DNA of 64,000 bases from contig QVRM01002157.1 of the NCBI GenBank assembly GCA_003439945.1, positions 38,501 through 102,500 on the forward strand. The letters are read 5' to 3'. Below are positions 48,834 to 61,408 of the stretch, one piece after another (the first letter of the stretch is position 1; every line of letters begins with the position of its first letter). Origin of the DNA: Dermanyssus gallinae (lineage: Eukaryota; Arthropoda; Arachnida; Mesostigmata; Dermanyssidae). The notes under the pieces were generated by a model that searched no databases, had not been told where the DNA came from, and saw only the letters and a list, made by a program, of their open reading frames with translations. A program made the position numbers and the translations under genes.

Positions 48834-49369
48834 ATTTTTTTTATATATACATATATCCATCGATAGATGGATGACATACTCGCATACTCGTAAAACGAGA
48901 ATGACAGGTAGGCTCGGAGCAACGGCACGCATGAACTCCTGTACGAATGATAATGATGACATTGGTTGATGGTGATCTGCAAACAACCACCACGTGACTG
49001 TGAGTGCTGCGCCTGCGGGTAACCCAGTTTCACCGGCGAGGACGATACGCCCGAGGAAGAAAACACTAAGCCGTGCCCAGAGAGCCTAGCCTAGCTTCTG
49101 TATCATCACGATACGTTGTTACTCTATCGTTCGCATATTGTGCGTGCGTCGCTCGACATGTTTTTCATACGTAGCCGCACTTTGTTTGTTGTTGTTGTTG
49201 ATAATAGCTGCTACAATTGCAACGATATTGGAGAGGCGGTCGTGCGCCGTCTTTTTTCCGACCTATCTTTGCTTCTGGCTTTGTTTGTTTATAATCGACT
49301 TTGGTCAATTTATTACGTTCTGCGCTACCTTTTCTTGTCTGAACTGGAATGTATATGAACCAGTTGTAC

Positions 49370-49860
49370 AGCGTCTCGCTTGTAGTGGGGCTGCCAGTGG
49401 GTGTTTACAACACCTCGTTCGTAGTACTTATAGGATCCTACAAGACCTCACTTGTAGGGCTGCTAGTGGGGTCGTACAAAACCTCGTTTGTAGTATTTGC
49501 GGGACCCTACAAGACCTCGCTCGTAATTACTGCTAGTGGGGTCGTACAAGACCTCGTTTGTAGTATTTGCGGGGTTCTACAAGACCTTGTTTGTAGTACT
49601 TGCGGGGCGGCCCTACAAGACCTCGTTCATAGTGCTGCTAGTGGGGTTCTACAAGACCTCGCTGCTGGTGGGTCGTACACGACCTCGCTGCTGGTGGGTC
49701 GTACAAGACCTCGCTGCTGGTGGGTCGTACAAGACCTCCCGTTTGTGGTACTTGCGGGGTCCTACAACACCTCGCTTGTAGTGCTGCTGCTAGTGGGGGT
49801 CGTACAAAACCTCCTCGTTCGTAGCACTAGTGGGGTACTAAACGACCTTGCCAGTATTAC
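49370..49860 (+). repeat. Minisatellite, units of about 25-36 bp, open in one plus frame
   Basis: Repeats of GGGTCGTACAAGACCTCG followed by a variable TTTGTAGTATTTGCG or CTGCTAGTG half, about fourteen units. A run of about four shorter 25-bp units is at 49661-49735. One plus frame (TTG at 49349 to a stop at 50110) stays open across it and reads GSYKTSFVV-type repeats. No ATG, signal or partner exon was found, so coding status is doubtful. Confidence 0.9.
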
Positions 49861-51479
49861 TAGCTGCACAGGTCGTAGTTGTTGTCGTTGTCGTAGTGGT
49901 AGTAGTGGCGATGGTGCTAGGGGGGTGGGATGGGGGAGTAATTATCGTCGAAATAATGGCAGTAGTCGAAGTTGTATTCGCTACGTGCTAGCAGCAGCTA
50001 GTGAACCAGCGCAGACAATACGAGCGCATCATTGGCGTCGGGACAGTCGATGGCGGCGGCAGCGTCACCTGTTCGTTGTTGAATGCTGCTTATTAGGAGG
50101 CGCACATTAGATAGCAGGCCGCAGATTAGCAGCATTACAGGTAGCGCTACCTGCGTCGTCGGTCGGCGTCGCGATTCGGCTGAACCTGTTGTTGCCTCTG
50201 ATGCCCTTCTGATGCTGCTGCCGGAGTTGCTGTAGTAGTCACGGCTGTCGCCCTCCGAGACGGAAACATCGATCCATTCCGTGGTTCCGTGGTTGTTGTC
50301 AGTGTTGGTGCTGCTGCTGCTGCTGTTGTTGTTGCTGTTGCTGTTGTTGTTGTTGTTGATGATGACGATGATCGGAAATTAGCCATTTAAACGACGACTA
50401 GCAAAAGCTGGGCAGGGCAGGACCTGCCGGGGGTAGAGAGACAGGAGACGACGAAGACGAAGACGACAACGACGAGAGGATGGGCCGCCTGTTTGTTTTA
50501 CAGTGGACGTAATGAGGGAAAACGAAAGAGAAAGGGCAACTCGTGGTAGTCTACTCGCGGCAGATGACAGAGACAGAGAGAGAGAGAGAGCCAGGAGGGT
50601 GGCGATGATCCTGAATATAATGACAGTGGCGATGATGATGATGATGATTGTGACGGGGATGATGATGATAATGATGATGATACGGAGGCTGCGGAGGCGA
50701 TGAGGGGCTTCATCATAATGATTAGTATGATCGTTCCTGTTATGCGAGCGGGATTCGCTAGCTGGCTGACCGTCCGGCCGTCCGGCCAGCCAGCCAGCCA
50801 TTCAGTCCAGTCTTATGCTGTTCGTTTCCGTGCGCATATATTCTTTTTCTCGTCGCTTCTGCTTCGGCTTAAGCAACTTCTGCTGCTGCTGCTGTGGCTA
50901 CTACTAAAACTTCTGCTGCTGCTGCTGATATTGCTACCAGCAGAACTTCGACCTCTCATGTGCGGGCTGCCGTACGTACGGCGGACGGTGTTTCTAAGCT
51001 CGACAAGTTCCGTAAATCTACGGGTGAGATAGATCGACAGGGAGAACGTATCATTGCTCCTGCTGTTCTTGTTGCTGTTGTTGTTGTTGTTATTGTTATT
51101 GTTGTTGTTGCTATTGTTGTTGTTGTTGTTGTTATTGTTGCTACTGCTTCTGCAAGAGCCGTGTACTGTGCTGTTGAGGTTCGAATATTGCCACTGCGCC
51201 TGCCTCAACGATAACTACAGCCATGAATGACTGACTGAATGACTCACTCACTCACTCACTGGCTGTTATGGGTCATGGGAAAAAGCGCGGCCATTCGTCC
51301 GGCACATCCGTCCGCTCTTTGTCAATGAATATTCAATGTCCGCAGCAGCAACAGCAGAAGTTGGCCGCGCTAACCGTACCCACGATCCTGGCGTTCTCGT
51401 CTTCGTGATCAGGGCGGATAGACTAGGCCAGGGACTGGCCAGGATCAGATGGGATACATTTTAGAATCGCCAACATGTT

Positions 51480-51600
51480 TTGGTGGTATTGGTCGTTGTT
51501 GTTGTCTTTGCTGTTGTTGTTCTGGTTGTTGTTGTTCTTGCTATTGTTGCTGACGTTGTTGCTGTTGTTGTGGTGATTGTTCGTGTTACTGTTGTTACAG
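51480..51600. repeat. (TTG)n tract
   Basis: TTG-rich with GTC, CTG and GTG variants. A similar tract is at 51058-51150. Confidence 0.88.
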
Positions 51601-51731
51601 TTATTCCCGGTGCATGGTCGTTCTCTTCTTTTCTCAACGATCGCAACAGAATGACTTTGAGGTTGCTGTTCTTACTGTTGTTGTCGTCGTTGTTGTTAGT
51701 TTCTATGTTATTGCTTCTGTTGAATTACTGG

Positions 51732-51736
<5 letters not shown>

Positions 51737-51786
<50 letters not shown>

Positions 51787-52052
51787 CCACTATGCAGGTT
51801 AAGCGCTTATATACGGATAGGTGAACATGGCGTAAGTCACTTTGGTTGCCCGTTTTAGCTGCTAATGCTAACACCCGCCGAATCCGGTTGCTGGTTATCC
51901 GCTACTCCCGACGCTCGTTCTACATGTGCACGTACGCAGCTGGATAGAAGTAGAAATTTGCCCGGTCGCGCACTGAATAGTGAGAACAACCGCCTGGAAT
52001 ACACATACATATAGAACGGCGCATGTTCGTAGAGCTATCAGCCGATCTAAAC

Positions 52053-52085
<33 letters not shown>
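51737..52085. repeat. Two (TA)n islands
   Basis: TA arrays at 51737-51784 (pure) and 52051-52085. Confidence 0.92.
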
Positions 52086-52086
<1 letters not shown>

Positions 52087-52424
52087 TATTGACTTTATAT
52101 ACTTTGAAAACGTCTTTCCACAGTGAAAGCCCGAAGTCGTATGGACACAATCCTGCCTCCTCGTGTTTCGCTTTGTGCGCCCCTTCCTCCATGCTAGTCT
52201 GCTTCGCTGCAACCACCAAGATCAAGTCGATTGATGACAAACGTAGGGCCGTGTCAGCCAGCTTTTCGACGACCACGCATCGCCATGTGTGTGCGATCTC
52301 TATGTGATCGTTTGCCTAAATATAAATATAAACGACACCTCGTTGACCCGATAGCATCGCCGACGCGTCATCGAACGCCAACGTCAACGAACTCTTGTTA
52401 GAGCACCGAGCACATCACGACGCC

Positions 52425-52885
52425 TGTTACTGTTGTTGCTGTTGTTGTTGTTGCTGTTGTTGTTGCTGTTGTTGTTGCTGCTGCTGTTGACAATTGCCGT
52501 GAAGGTGATGTTGTCCTCGTGTTGTTGGTGATGGCTATGTTGTTGCTGCCTACCGGTGTTGTTGTTGTTGACTTCGTCGTCATCATCATTTTTGTTATGA
52601 CTTTCTGATCTTCGTTGATGATGAGTTGTTGCTTCGACCGCACCGTGGTGGTGGTGGTGGCGATGATGATGGTGATGATGATGATAATGATGGCCATCAT
52701 AACACTTACTATGATGATGATGATGCTAGTGATTCTAATGTTGATCTCAGTCTGACGAGCTCCGTTTACATGGATCATTAACGACAGAGTCCGTTGACGT
52801 ACTATTAGCAATGGTCTTCGTTGTTGTTGTTGCTGTTGTTGTTGTTGCTGTTGTTGTTGTTACTGTTGTTGTTGTTGTTGTACTA
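52425..52885. repeat. (TTG)n tracts flanking an ATG-rich stretch
   Basis: TTG tracts at 52425-52492 and 52815-52885, with a (GAT)n/(GTG)n stretch between about 52640 and 52725. Confidence 0.88.
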
Positions 52886-54064
52886 ACAACAGCTAGGCGT
52901 CGTGCAGCAGTTGTAGGCGAGGTTCTCCACGTCGTCGAGTGAGAAATGTCTCTCTCTCTATCTCCCGAGTGAGACTCCTGCGCATAGAGGACAATCAAGC
53001 GCCTCGCCGCCGCCGCTGCTGCCGCGATCATAGATAAATACGGAGAAAGGAAAAACAAGATAGAGCAAAGGAATCAAGCGAGAAACAGCGGGAGAAAATA
53101 TAAAGAGAGAGAAATAGAGAGAGAGGGGGGGGATAGAAGACAGTGTTGTTCCCAAGGGCCGTTCCCAAGCGTTATTCTACCGCTACTGAGCGAGGAATAA
53201 ATGTTACCATGTTTGTTCAATCCTTTCGACGATTATATTTTACTTCGACTGGTATGTCTGCCGTATGTGCTTATGTGTCCCTTCGGACCCCTCTGTATCT
53301 GCCTCATATGTGCGTACTCTGCACGTAGTTCCACACCGGTACTTGTCTGCACGTGCGTAGAAATAATCACACGTGCACACACATGCATACGACGTTGTTG
53401 TTGTTTTCGGTCTCAGTAAATGCACGTATTTTCCCGCCTGGCTTGCTTGTTTTCCGTTCTGCTCTTGGGTTTCTTATCTTTTTTGTCTTCTTCTTCTTCA
53501 TGGTCATCATTCATTGAACTTCTTGATCGCCGATTGCCGCTTCTACTTTGCAGTTGCGTTGCTCGATGTCGATGAGGGCGGGGAAGGGTGGGAAGGAGAT
53601 GATCTCGAGGTTAGTGCGTCGGTTCATTGAGCATCGGGCATAGATAAGAACGAAAGGATGTTTGCGTGAATTCATGAATAAACCATGGATGGATACATAT
53701 GAGTTGGTACGTAGGAAGGTAGGTAGGTACGTGTACATACAGCGGACGGACAACCTATTGGTGAGTCGCGCGCCGGCTTCTCCGCGCGGAAGACACTTTC
53801 ACTTCGCGCGCTGCCGTCCTCTTCCTCTGGCGGCGGCGGCCTCTCTGTTGACGTTCTGGCGAGGGACCTACCTGGTCGGGCGTTCCGTCTTGTGACGGCT
53901 TCGTCCGTCCGTCTGTCCGTCCGTCCGTCGGCGAGCTACAACCACTCCAACACCGTCACCTCCCCCTGCCACCCCACTCCCCCCCCTTACTCCCCCCGAT
54001 CAAGCTGTTGCCGCTTTAGCGTCATGGCGGCGACAACGACGACACACATATGTCGCTGTTACCT

Positions 54065-54590
54065 GCTGCTGCCGCTGCTGTTCTTGCTGTCGTTGTTGTT
54101 GTTGTTGTTGCTGTTGCTGCTGGTGCTGCTGTTCTTGCTGTCGTTGTTGTTGTGCTGCTGTTGCTGCTTCTGCAGAGACAACAACGACGGCAGCCCCGTC
54201 AGGTACCGAAGCCAGTCACCACCACCACCACCACTGCCGTCATCGTCGAAGAACAGCAACAACCAACCAGGACAGGACGAACATCAGCTAGCGACGGCTA
54301 CCCCTCATCAAGCCCCCCCCCCCCCCCGCGTCCCGACTTCGTCCTTCCTCTCTAGCAGCCATCACCCCCTCCATGAGCTTTGGCCGGACGCGTTCTTCAT
54401 TGGTTTCAATCGTGCGGCTGCCGCCCCCTTGCCGAGGCCTCACTGATGCCGCCGTTCTCGCTACTGCTGATGTAGTAGTTGTTGTTGCGTCCATTGTTGC
54501 TGTCACTGTTGTTGTTGTTGTTGTTGCTGCCGTCCGTCGTTTCTGTTGTTGCCGTCATGGTTATTGTTGTTGTTGTTATTGTTGTCGTCA
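54065..54590. repeat. (TTG/CTG)n tracts
   Basis: TTG/CTG tracts at 54065-54170 and 54478-54590, with a poly-C run near 54312-54328 between them. Confidence 0.88.
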
Positions 54591-54683
54591 TAGTAGACGC
54601 TGGTATGGCGTCGATCGACCAACAACTCGTCTGCCTCCTCCTGACAACGTGAGCAGTGTCCATGATAATGATTATGAGGACGA

Positions 54684-54860
54684 TCCGATGATGATGATGA
54701 TGGGGGTGTTGACTATGTCCGTGCTGCTGCTGGTGATGATAACGTCTGTGCTGATGATGATGGTGATGATGAAGATCATGTTGATCGTCATGATGAAGGT
54801 CATCATTGTCATGATGATAATGATGATGATGATGACGATAGGATGATGGGGGTGATAGGG
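54684..54860. repeat. (GATGAT)n tract
   Basis: Imperfect ATG/GAT microsatellite giving poly-Met frames. Confidence 0.9.
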
Positions 54861-55569
54861 GTAATGCTGCTGATGATGATGATGATAATGAAGTCCATGA
54901 CGATGTCTACGACGCAGCCGAACTCCATGACGCTACAACCAACTACGACTACATCGAGCATCGAGCGAACAAGGACTGGCATCGCGTTCCTGTTCAGGAC
55001 ATTCATGCTGCTGCTGGTGACGATGACGCTAGCGCCGCAGAAGTGTATACACTATTCCTGCTGTCTTACTTCTGCTACTTCTGCGTCTGCTGCGGCCACT
55101 GTTGTTGTTGCTGCTGCTGACGGTGCTGACGCTGGCTGACGCTACCGAGACCGTGGCGTCGGCGTTGTCGTCTTCTTCGGCGTTGGCCGTAGAGTGCCCT
55201 GTGCCAGGTGCCAGCCTACTTTGCCTATGACGACGTTATGACTATTACGTTGACTAGGTGCTGAGCTTGATGTTTGGGGTAGATTTTGACGTTGATGCTG
55301 CCGAAGGTTAATGTTGTCGGTGTTGGCGCTGTTGCTGATGCTGCTGCTGTCTCTGCTACTGCTACAGCTATTGTTGCCGACACTTCAATTGGTCCTTCTG
55401 TCCGATCTATTATTGTTCAATGTTTCCTTGCTTCCGCTGTGCTCCGCCGCTATGCCGTTGCTCATTGTCGCCTCTCGCATTGCCAAGCTTAATGCGGCGA
55501 TAGTTGGGATTTAAACGCGTCGTCGTCGTCGTCGGCCGTCTGCAATAGCCCCAGCCCCTGCATCGCCGC

Positions 55570-55640
55570 GCCACAACCACCATCACCATCATGACCACCA
55601 CCATCATCACCACCACCATCATCACCATGACCATCATGAC
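55570..55640. repeat. (CAC/ATC)n tract
   Basis: CACCATCATCACC-type repeat with ATGACC variants. Confidence 0.88.
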
Positions 55641-56387
55641 CATGGAGGAGACCATGGTAGTACAGAGCGCAATGCCGACCACGGTGACGCCAGCGGCAAC
55701 ATCAGCAGATGCAGCAGCAGCAGGCGATATCTGTGCTGTATAGCGTCGCGTCGCGTAGCACCCCCATTACGGGGGGGGGGGGGGGGGTACGGACAGCGCC
55801 CCACGCCACAACAGATGTTGCTACTGCCGCTGCTGCCGCTAGCGCTGTAAGCAGTAGGAATACTAACTATTACCACTACTACGACGACGGCAACAACGAT
55901 CATTACTACTACGACGACTACTTCTACTGCTATTGCTACCAACATGAAGGCATAGCAGAGCAAAGCGTATGTGTCGGTGTCGCAGTCGGTATGCGTAGTC
56001 GGTAGGTCGGTCGATCGGTCCTGGCGCCATGTATGTACCTATCTATCTATCTATCTGTCTTTCGGTCTGTCGATCTATCGCCGATCGCGCCCCGTGTGAG
56101 CGTGTATGATGAGACAGCTGTTGCAGTACAACTACTGGACGACGGCAACTTCACTCATTGATTGGCTTGATTGGCGTGATGATTTAGATGCGTGGATGGA
56201 TTGATGGATGGATGGTGGATGGTGGAGGTGCGCTGCCAAAAAACAACGCTCTGGTATGATGTCGCTGCGACGCAATAGCAAAGCATTTAGCGGGTCTCGC
56301 AGCTGTTAACTCGAGCAAGCAGCGGTTGACGTTGGCTTTTGGCTGCTGCTGCTGTTTTTGTGCTGGTGTTCCGTCTGCTGCCGATGC

Positions 56388-56524
56388 TGTCGTTGTTGTT
56401 GTTGTTGCTGTTGTTGTTGTTGCTACACGTGTAGCTACAGCAGCCACAATAACCAACAATAACCATTAGCATAACAACAACAACAGCAACAACAGCAACC
56501 ATAACAAGAACAACGACAACAACA
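56388..56524. repeat. Adjacent (TTG)n and (CAA)n tracts
   Basis: TTG to about 56425 and CAA from about 56476, forming an imperfect inverted arrangement about 50 bp apart. Confidence 0.85.
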
Positions 56525-56638
56525 AGCATTGACAGAAGTAGACTGAACAAGAAAACGGAATGAAGTAGAGTTACAAGAGCGACCTACCGCCATCATGACA
56601 GCGGAGGAGTTCTACAGCTAGAACCACGTAGAATACAA

Positions 56639-56640
<2 letters not shown>

Positions 56641-56677
<37 letters not shown>

Positions 56678-56739
56678 CTTTTTAGGAGAGCTCTGCCGAG
56701 TGTGCAAATGTATTGTAAATGATTAATAAATTATCGCAA

Positions 56740-56778
<39 letters not shown>

Positions 56779-56892
56779 CCACGTAAAATATAAAGTCCCG
56801 CATACTCGTTCGTGCACGTAGACAGCTTTATGCATGTCAAATCACACACACATATGTATGTATATATATATATATATATATATACATATATA
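56641..56892. repeat. Three (TA)n islands
   Basis: TA arrays at 56641-56676, 56747-56775 and 56860-56892 within 250 bp. Confidence 0.92.
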
Positions 56893-57142
56893 TGTGCTCA
56901 TAAATGAATACATACGTGTAAACACATGTACATGCATACACAGATGTACGCGACAGACGTACATCGCGATCAACACCAGCAGCAGCTATGATTGGGTTTG
57001 CTCGCGGCGTTTATACTTAGCCTTGCCTGTATGACGTACATAACCGCTAAGATGGGGAGACGTCCTCCATCGATGGTGGTCAACGGACGAGCAGCACCCG
57101 TGCTCTTTCCTTTCCATTCACGTCTCAAGGTGTTGCTATCAT

Positions 57143-57148
57143 CGCTGC

Positions 57149-57188
<40 letters not shown>

Positions 57189-57296
57189 GCTGCTGTCACT
57201 GTCATTGTAGCCTTTGTTGTCTTTGTTGTTACTGTTGTGTTGTTGTTCGGCTGTCGATCGGCAAGCTTTTGTTGCCGTTATTGTTGTTGTTGTTGA
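57143..57296. repeat. (TTG)n tract
   Basis: A pure TTG core at about 57150-57190, then imperfect repeats. Confidence 0.9.
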
Positions 57297-58555
57297 CGTT
57301 CAAATTGGACTGCCGTCACTGCCACCACTACCATAGCCGACCGCTGTTGCTGCTACTGCTTCCGGGCAGATGGGGGAACGTCGGACTACCTCCGTCTAAG
57401 CAGGCTCTGAGTGATGATGAGTCTTTGCAGGCTCTACGTACGCTGTCCGTTCATGTTGTTAATACTCAGATCATCGTCGTCATCTGGTTGGAGATTGCTT
57501 GGCCGCCGGTCTCAGTAGTCGCTGAGTGGTAGTCCGGCAGGGTGTCGCGGGGGCGAGTGACGTTGATCCGCTGATCAGCGCTCTGATTTGAGGCTTGTTT
57601 CTCTTCGGACAACAGTCTTTTTTTTTCGTTTCCTTGTTGTTTATTTTCTTCTCTCAGCCTCTCTATCTTGCTGGCTGACCGAAGTTGCGCCGAAGAAACT
57701 GCCGCTGAGTGGTTCCCGTACAGCGGTGGTGCCCTGGGCCAGCCTGTTAACGAGGCGAAGTAGTCTAAGCCGAGCAGGCAGAGATACCCGCGGCGGTTCG
57801 TGTTGGAGCGAGCGGTAGAGAGGGTGATGGTGAGACATCCGACGTCATCCGAAGATTTCGCCAACCTCGGCAGAAGTTTTTCGGCCAGCTTTGGTCTGAA
57901 GTCGCGCCGACGCCGCGCCGAACGCACGAAGCCGGCGTCACCTCATCAAGAGAAATGAGAGAGCTTTCGACAGACACAACAACAGAATGAATCGTGTCAG
58001 TTAGAGTTCGTGCCGGACAGACTCGGAGGGAAGAACGAATTCTGCGGATGAAGGATTAGTTGATTAGAGCCGTCTTATACCTACCTACACACCGCCTGTC
58101 TTTCTCTTTCCTTGATAGCCACATGAAAAAAGAGGGTTGAACAGAAAGGCATTGCCAGAGATGACACTACTCGATGTCACTATAGTAGGCAAACCCTTTG
58201 ACTTGATAATCATCATACCAACATGCATGATCGTACTTTTCCCAGTGCGCTGCATTAAGCTGTAACCTTTGAGCCGGGTTTGTTTTCAGACTAACAGAGC
58301 AATACACGAAAGGGTAAGATGTGCTCATGTTGCATACTTTTCTCAGTGCTGTTACGACGTATAAGATGAACCCATTTCGGATGAACAGTTCAGTAAACGT
58401 ATGTAAATGTATGTATACACTCTACCTTCCTTTCTTTTCCGTCATGTCTATCGATGTGAACGGCGGTGGTGCCCAGACCATTGTCTAGACTTCTGTCGTT
58501 GGACGCCATTGCACGACCAAGCCTTTCGATTTGTCAACCTGTTGGGTATATGTAT

Positions 58556-58556
58556 A

Positions 58557-58595
<39 letters not shown>
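58556..58595. repeat. (TA)n island
   Basis: TA array of about 40 bp. Confidence 0.93.
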
Positions 58596-58598
<3 letters not shown>

Positions 58599-59004
58599 AT
58601 GGATAGCGGTATCCTCAGCACCGTCTAGCGCTGGCTTAATCGTTTCGCGGAAGTTGGTGCTGCTGTTGTTGTTCCGTTTATGATATAGACGCTGCCGCTG
58701 CCACTTGTTTTCACCATCATCACTCCATATGTTTGATCTGCAATTACTTTTTTTCTACTATTAACTACCACTACTACTACTACCACTACTACTACGATGA
58801 ATAGTAATCATTATAACAATAGTAATCATAATACAAATAAGCATATTGATATTAAGCAATGATAACAAGCAACAATAACAAGATAACAGAGCCAAGATTG
58901 CTCTTGCCGATTTGTTTACGTCCGCTCCTTCATTCATCAACTGGTTAGCGAGCGGTCAGCAAGGGTGCATCATGGCGGTGGCGGCCGCGGCGGGTGGTGA
59001 CGAC

Positions 59005-59110
59005 AGCGACTGAGATTGGAGTGGTTATACTGGTTAGGTCTAATGGTTAGAGCGACCGACTGAGATTGGGATGGTCATACTGGTTAGGTCTGTTGGTTAG
59101 AGCGACCGAT
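59005..59110. repeat. Tandem duplication, unit about 46-50 bp, with a tRNA A-box-like core
   Basis: AGCGAC..ACTGAGATTGG, ATACTGGTTAGGTCT and TGGTTAG occur twice in order, followed by a partial third AGCGACCGA. TGGTTAGAGCG resembles a tRNA D-arm or A box, but no B box follows. Confidence 0.85.
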
Positions 59111-59719
59111 TGCCCGGTCGGGCGGGCCCGCCGGCCGCGATACCGGCATCAATACCGTCGGCGCCCACCACAGCTCGTTCACACACGCTAACCCGCACGC
59201 CCAAAGCTTGTGCGACCTCCGCTTGTTGCGTCTGGTAGCCTTCGTTGTCGTCGTCGGCAGGGAGCCAGTTGTTCATCTGCCGTATTCGTCATCAGAATCT
59301 CATTGTCGTCGTTGATGTCGTGGCTGGCCGTACGCGTCGCCTCCGCCGCTGGTGTTATTGGTGTTGTGGTGGTGGTGGTGGTGGTTCTCGTCTCGTCGTA
59401 GTGGTTCATGTCATCGTAGTTGTTGTGTGGGGTGCTACTCAATTGGACGCCGAGTACAGCGGCGCCTCCGGCCCTCCCCGCGTAGCCTTCTAGCCGCTAC
59501 GTCGAAGACCCCCTCATGATGATGATGAGGAGGAGAAAGGAAACTATCACCATCAACCACGACGCCGACCACGACGACGACGGCCCGGTATCAACATATG
59601 GTCTCTGATGATCTGCTGACGTTATCGTCAAGCATCGGACAACGACAACGAAGACTTCGTTCTTCTCATCGACCTCACCCTCTCGTGGTCGTCGTCTTCC
59701 TCATAGTTGCAGACGATTT

Positions 59720-59845
59720 TGATGTTGATGTTGTTGCTGTTGTTGTTCTTGTTGTTATTGGTATTATGCTTGTTGTTGTTGTTGTCGTTGTTGTTGTTGT
59801 CGTTATTGTTGTTCTTGTTGCTGTGATTGCTGCTGCTGCTGCCGC
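59720..59845. repeat. (TTG)n tract
   Basis: TTG with TTA, CTT and GTC variants, ending in CTGCTGCTGCC. Confidence 0.9.
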
Positions 59846-60576
59846 TGTTGCCAGTTGTCTTCGAGTTTTTCTTCAGAGTGTTTCTTCGTCGTACGTTTGC
59901 TTGTTTACGAACCTACCTAGCTACGTACGCGACCTTTCCTCGTACCTAGACGACGCTATCTACCTGCGTAGTTGACGAGGGACGCGGGTCGAGGGCCGGA
60001 GCGGGTCTCTATCTCTTCTACCTCTCCGCTCTCGTTCGCTCGCTCTCTCATGTTCTCATGTAGCGGAAGACGCTGTCTCTTTTGCTATCGCTCCGTCGGC
60101 CGACGCAGCAGCAGATTTCACTCACATCGGCCTGCGGTGGCGTTGTTAGCAATCGGGCCGCTTGTCGCTGACGATGCCGCATGCGCAGGCCAGCGTGCTT
60201 CAGGTCATAGGCACTTTTGTCGGTGTTTGTCATACCACCAAGAAAGTAGGTTACCACTGACAGTCATATTTATGGGGAACGAGTCGAACAGAGGAAAACA
60301 GCGGACAGCACCAGCAGCAGCAGAAGAAGAACAAAAGAAGGAGAAATAGGAAAAGAGGAGATGACAAACACCAGCACCACCAACAACAAGAGCAACATCA
60401 ACAACAACGACCAACTTCAGTAGGTTTTTACTGATAGGAAGCTGGTCGCTGAGGACCTTCAGCATTTACATCTGCATCGAGGTGTATTCGCCGCTGCTGT
60501 GACGGCCGCCCGGCCCCTCGCTGGCTCGACGAGTTGCCGTCTTCCGACGCTAGGCACGAGACGACTTCCGCGTTTT

Positions 60577-60601
60577 ATTATTATTATTATTATTATTATT
60601 A
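60577..60601. repeat. (TTA)n array beside the mariner relic
   Basis: About eight pure ATT/TTA repeats. Confidence 0.93.
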
Positions 60602-60604
60602 CGG

Positions 60605-61065
60605 CGTTGTTATGTCGACTTTTGTTAGACTCTTGCTCAATGAAGTCCCAGACATATTTAACCAGAGGATTTAAATCAGAGCTGCTCGTCGGTCGAGAGC
60701 GCCTACTAAAGAACATGCCCAAATGGTCCGCCAGACCAAACGGCTGGTATGAGCGGGGACGCAGTCCTGCTGGAACACGTATTGCAAACCATTGGACGCC
60801 GAATGTATCTACGGCTCCACTATATTTTGCAAAGTGTGTAAATAGACTTTCCGTGCTACTGCTTGGCTGTTTTGAAAAAAAGTGTGGTGCCGCCACGTCT
60901 CCTTCACGAGACACCACACTCAAGACGTGCACATAAGCTGTACATTTCCTCTGTCCCACAATATGGACAGATTCTGGACCGTTGGCAAACCAATAGTAAT
61001 TCCGTCGGGTCATTTTTGCGTCTATGGTAAATATCTTCACGAGAATCTTCAAGAACACTGCCTGC
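60605..61065 (-). pseudogene. Decayed mariner-type (Tc1/mariner/IS630) transposase
   Basis: Minus-strand remnant of the catalytic half of a mariner-like DDE/D transposase. Seen in one frame: a segment around KIFTIDAKMTRRN (first catalytic Asp codon at 61020-61022), then VHVLSVVSREGDVAAPHFF (family block VMV.GVVSSEG...PPHFF), and later SSDLNPLVKYVWDFIEQE (SPDLNP block, third Asp near 60675-60677). The QQD..PAHT block with the second Asp (codon 60764-60766) is at 60743-60772 but in a different frame, so at least two frameshifts separate the catalytic residues. The N-terminal DNA-binding domain and terminal inverted repeats were not found. A (TTA)n tract at 60577-60601 marks the downstream side. 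It is non-functional as it stands. Confidence 0.85.
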
Positions 61066-61228
61066 ACTGAGCTTAAGAGAACCCAGGAGCACCGGACATT
61101 GAGCAAGTCTGTTCGCCTCAGAGTTAATTAATTTTTATGGTATAAGATATGGATCTGAAGTTCTCGCTGAGGAAAATCTTCACTTGTTCAGCGTAGGTTT
61201 GTCTCTCTCTCTCTACGTAGTGAATTAT

Positions 61229-61408
<180 letters not shown>

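Noticed and set aside
50940..51030. Possible 90-nt exon with acceptor CTACCAG and donor GTGAGA
   Set aside because: In the phase required by exon 3 it encodes nothing cyclin-like; splice-like signals occur often by chance here.
53760..53895. Candidate cyclin exon 4 (frame containing FARCRPLPLAAAAS)
   Set aside because: The alanine run is from a GGCGGC repeat, no acceptor gives the required phase, and the PPS motif is missing.
57640..57830. Strong acceptor-like polypyrimidine tract with a short open frame
   Set aside because: No similarity to cyclin D or any family I recognise, and no clear donor.
60090..60230. Candidate cyclin exon 4 (frame reading RPAVALLAIGPLVAD)
   Set aside because: The nearby acceptors would force a different frame that stops within 12 codons.
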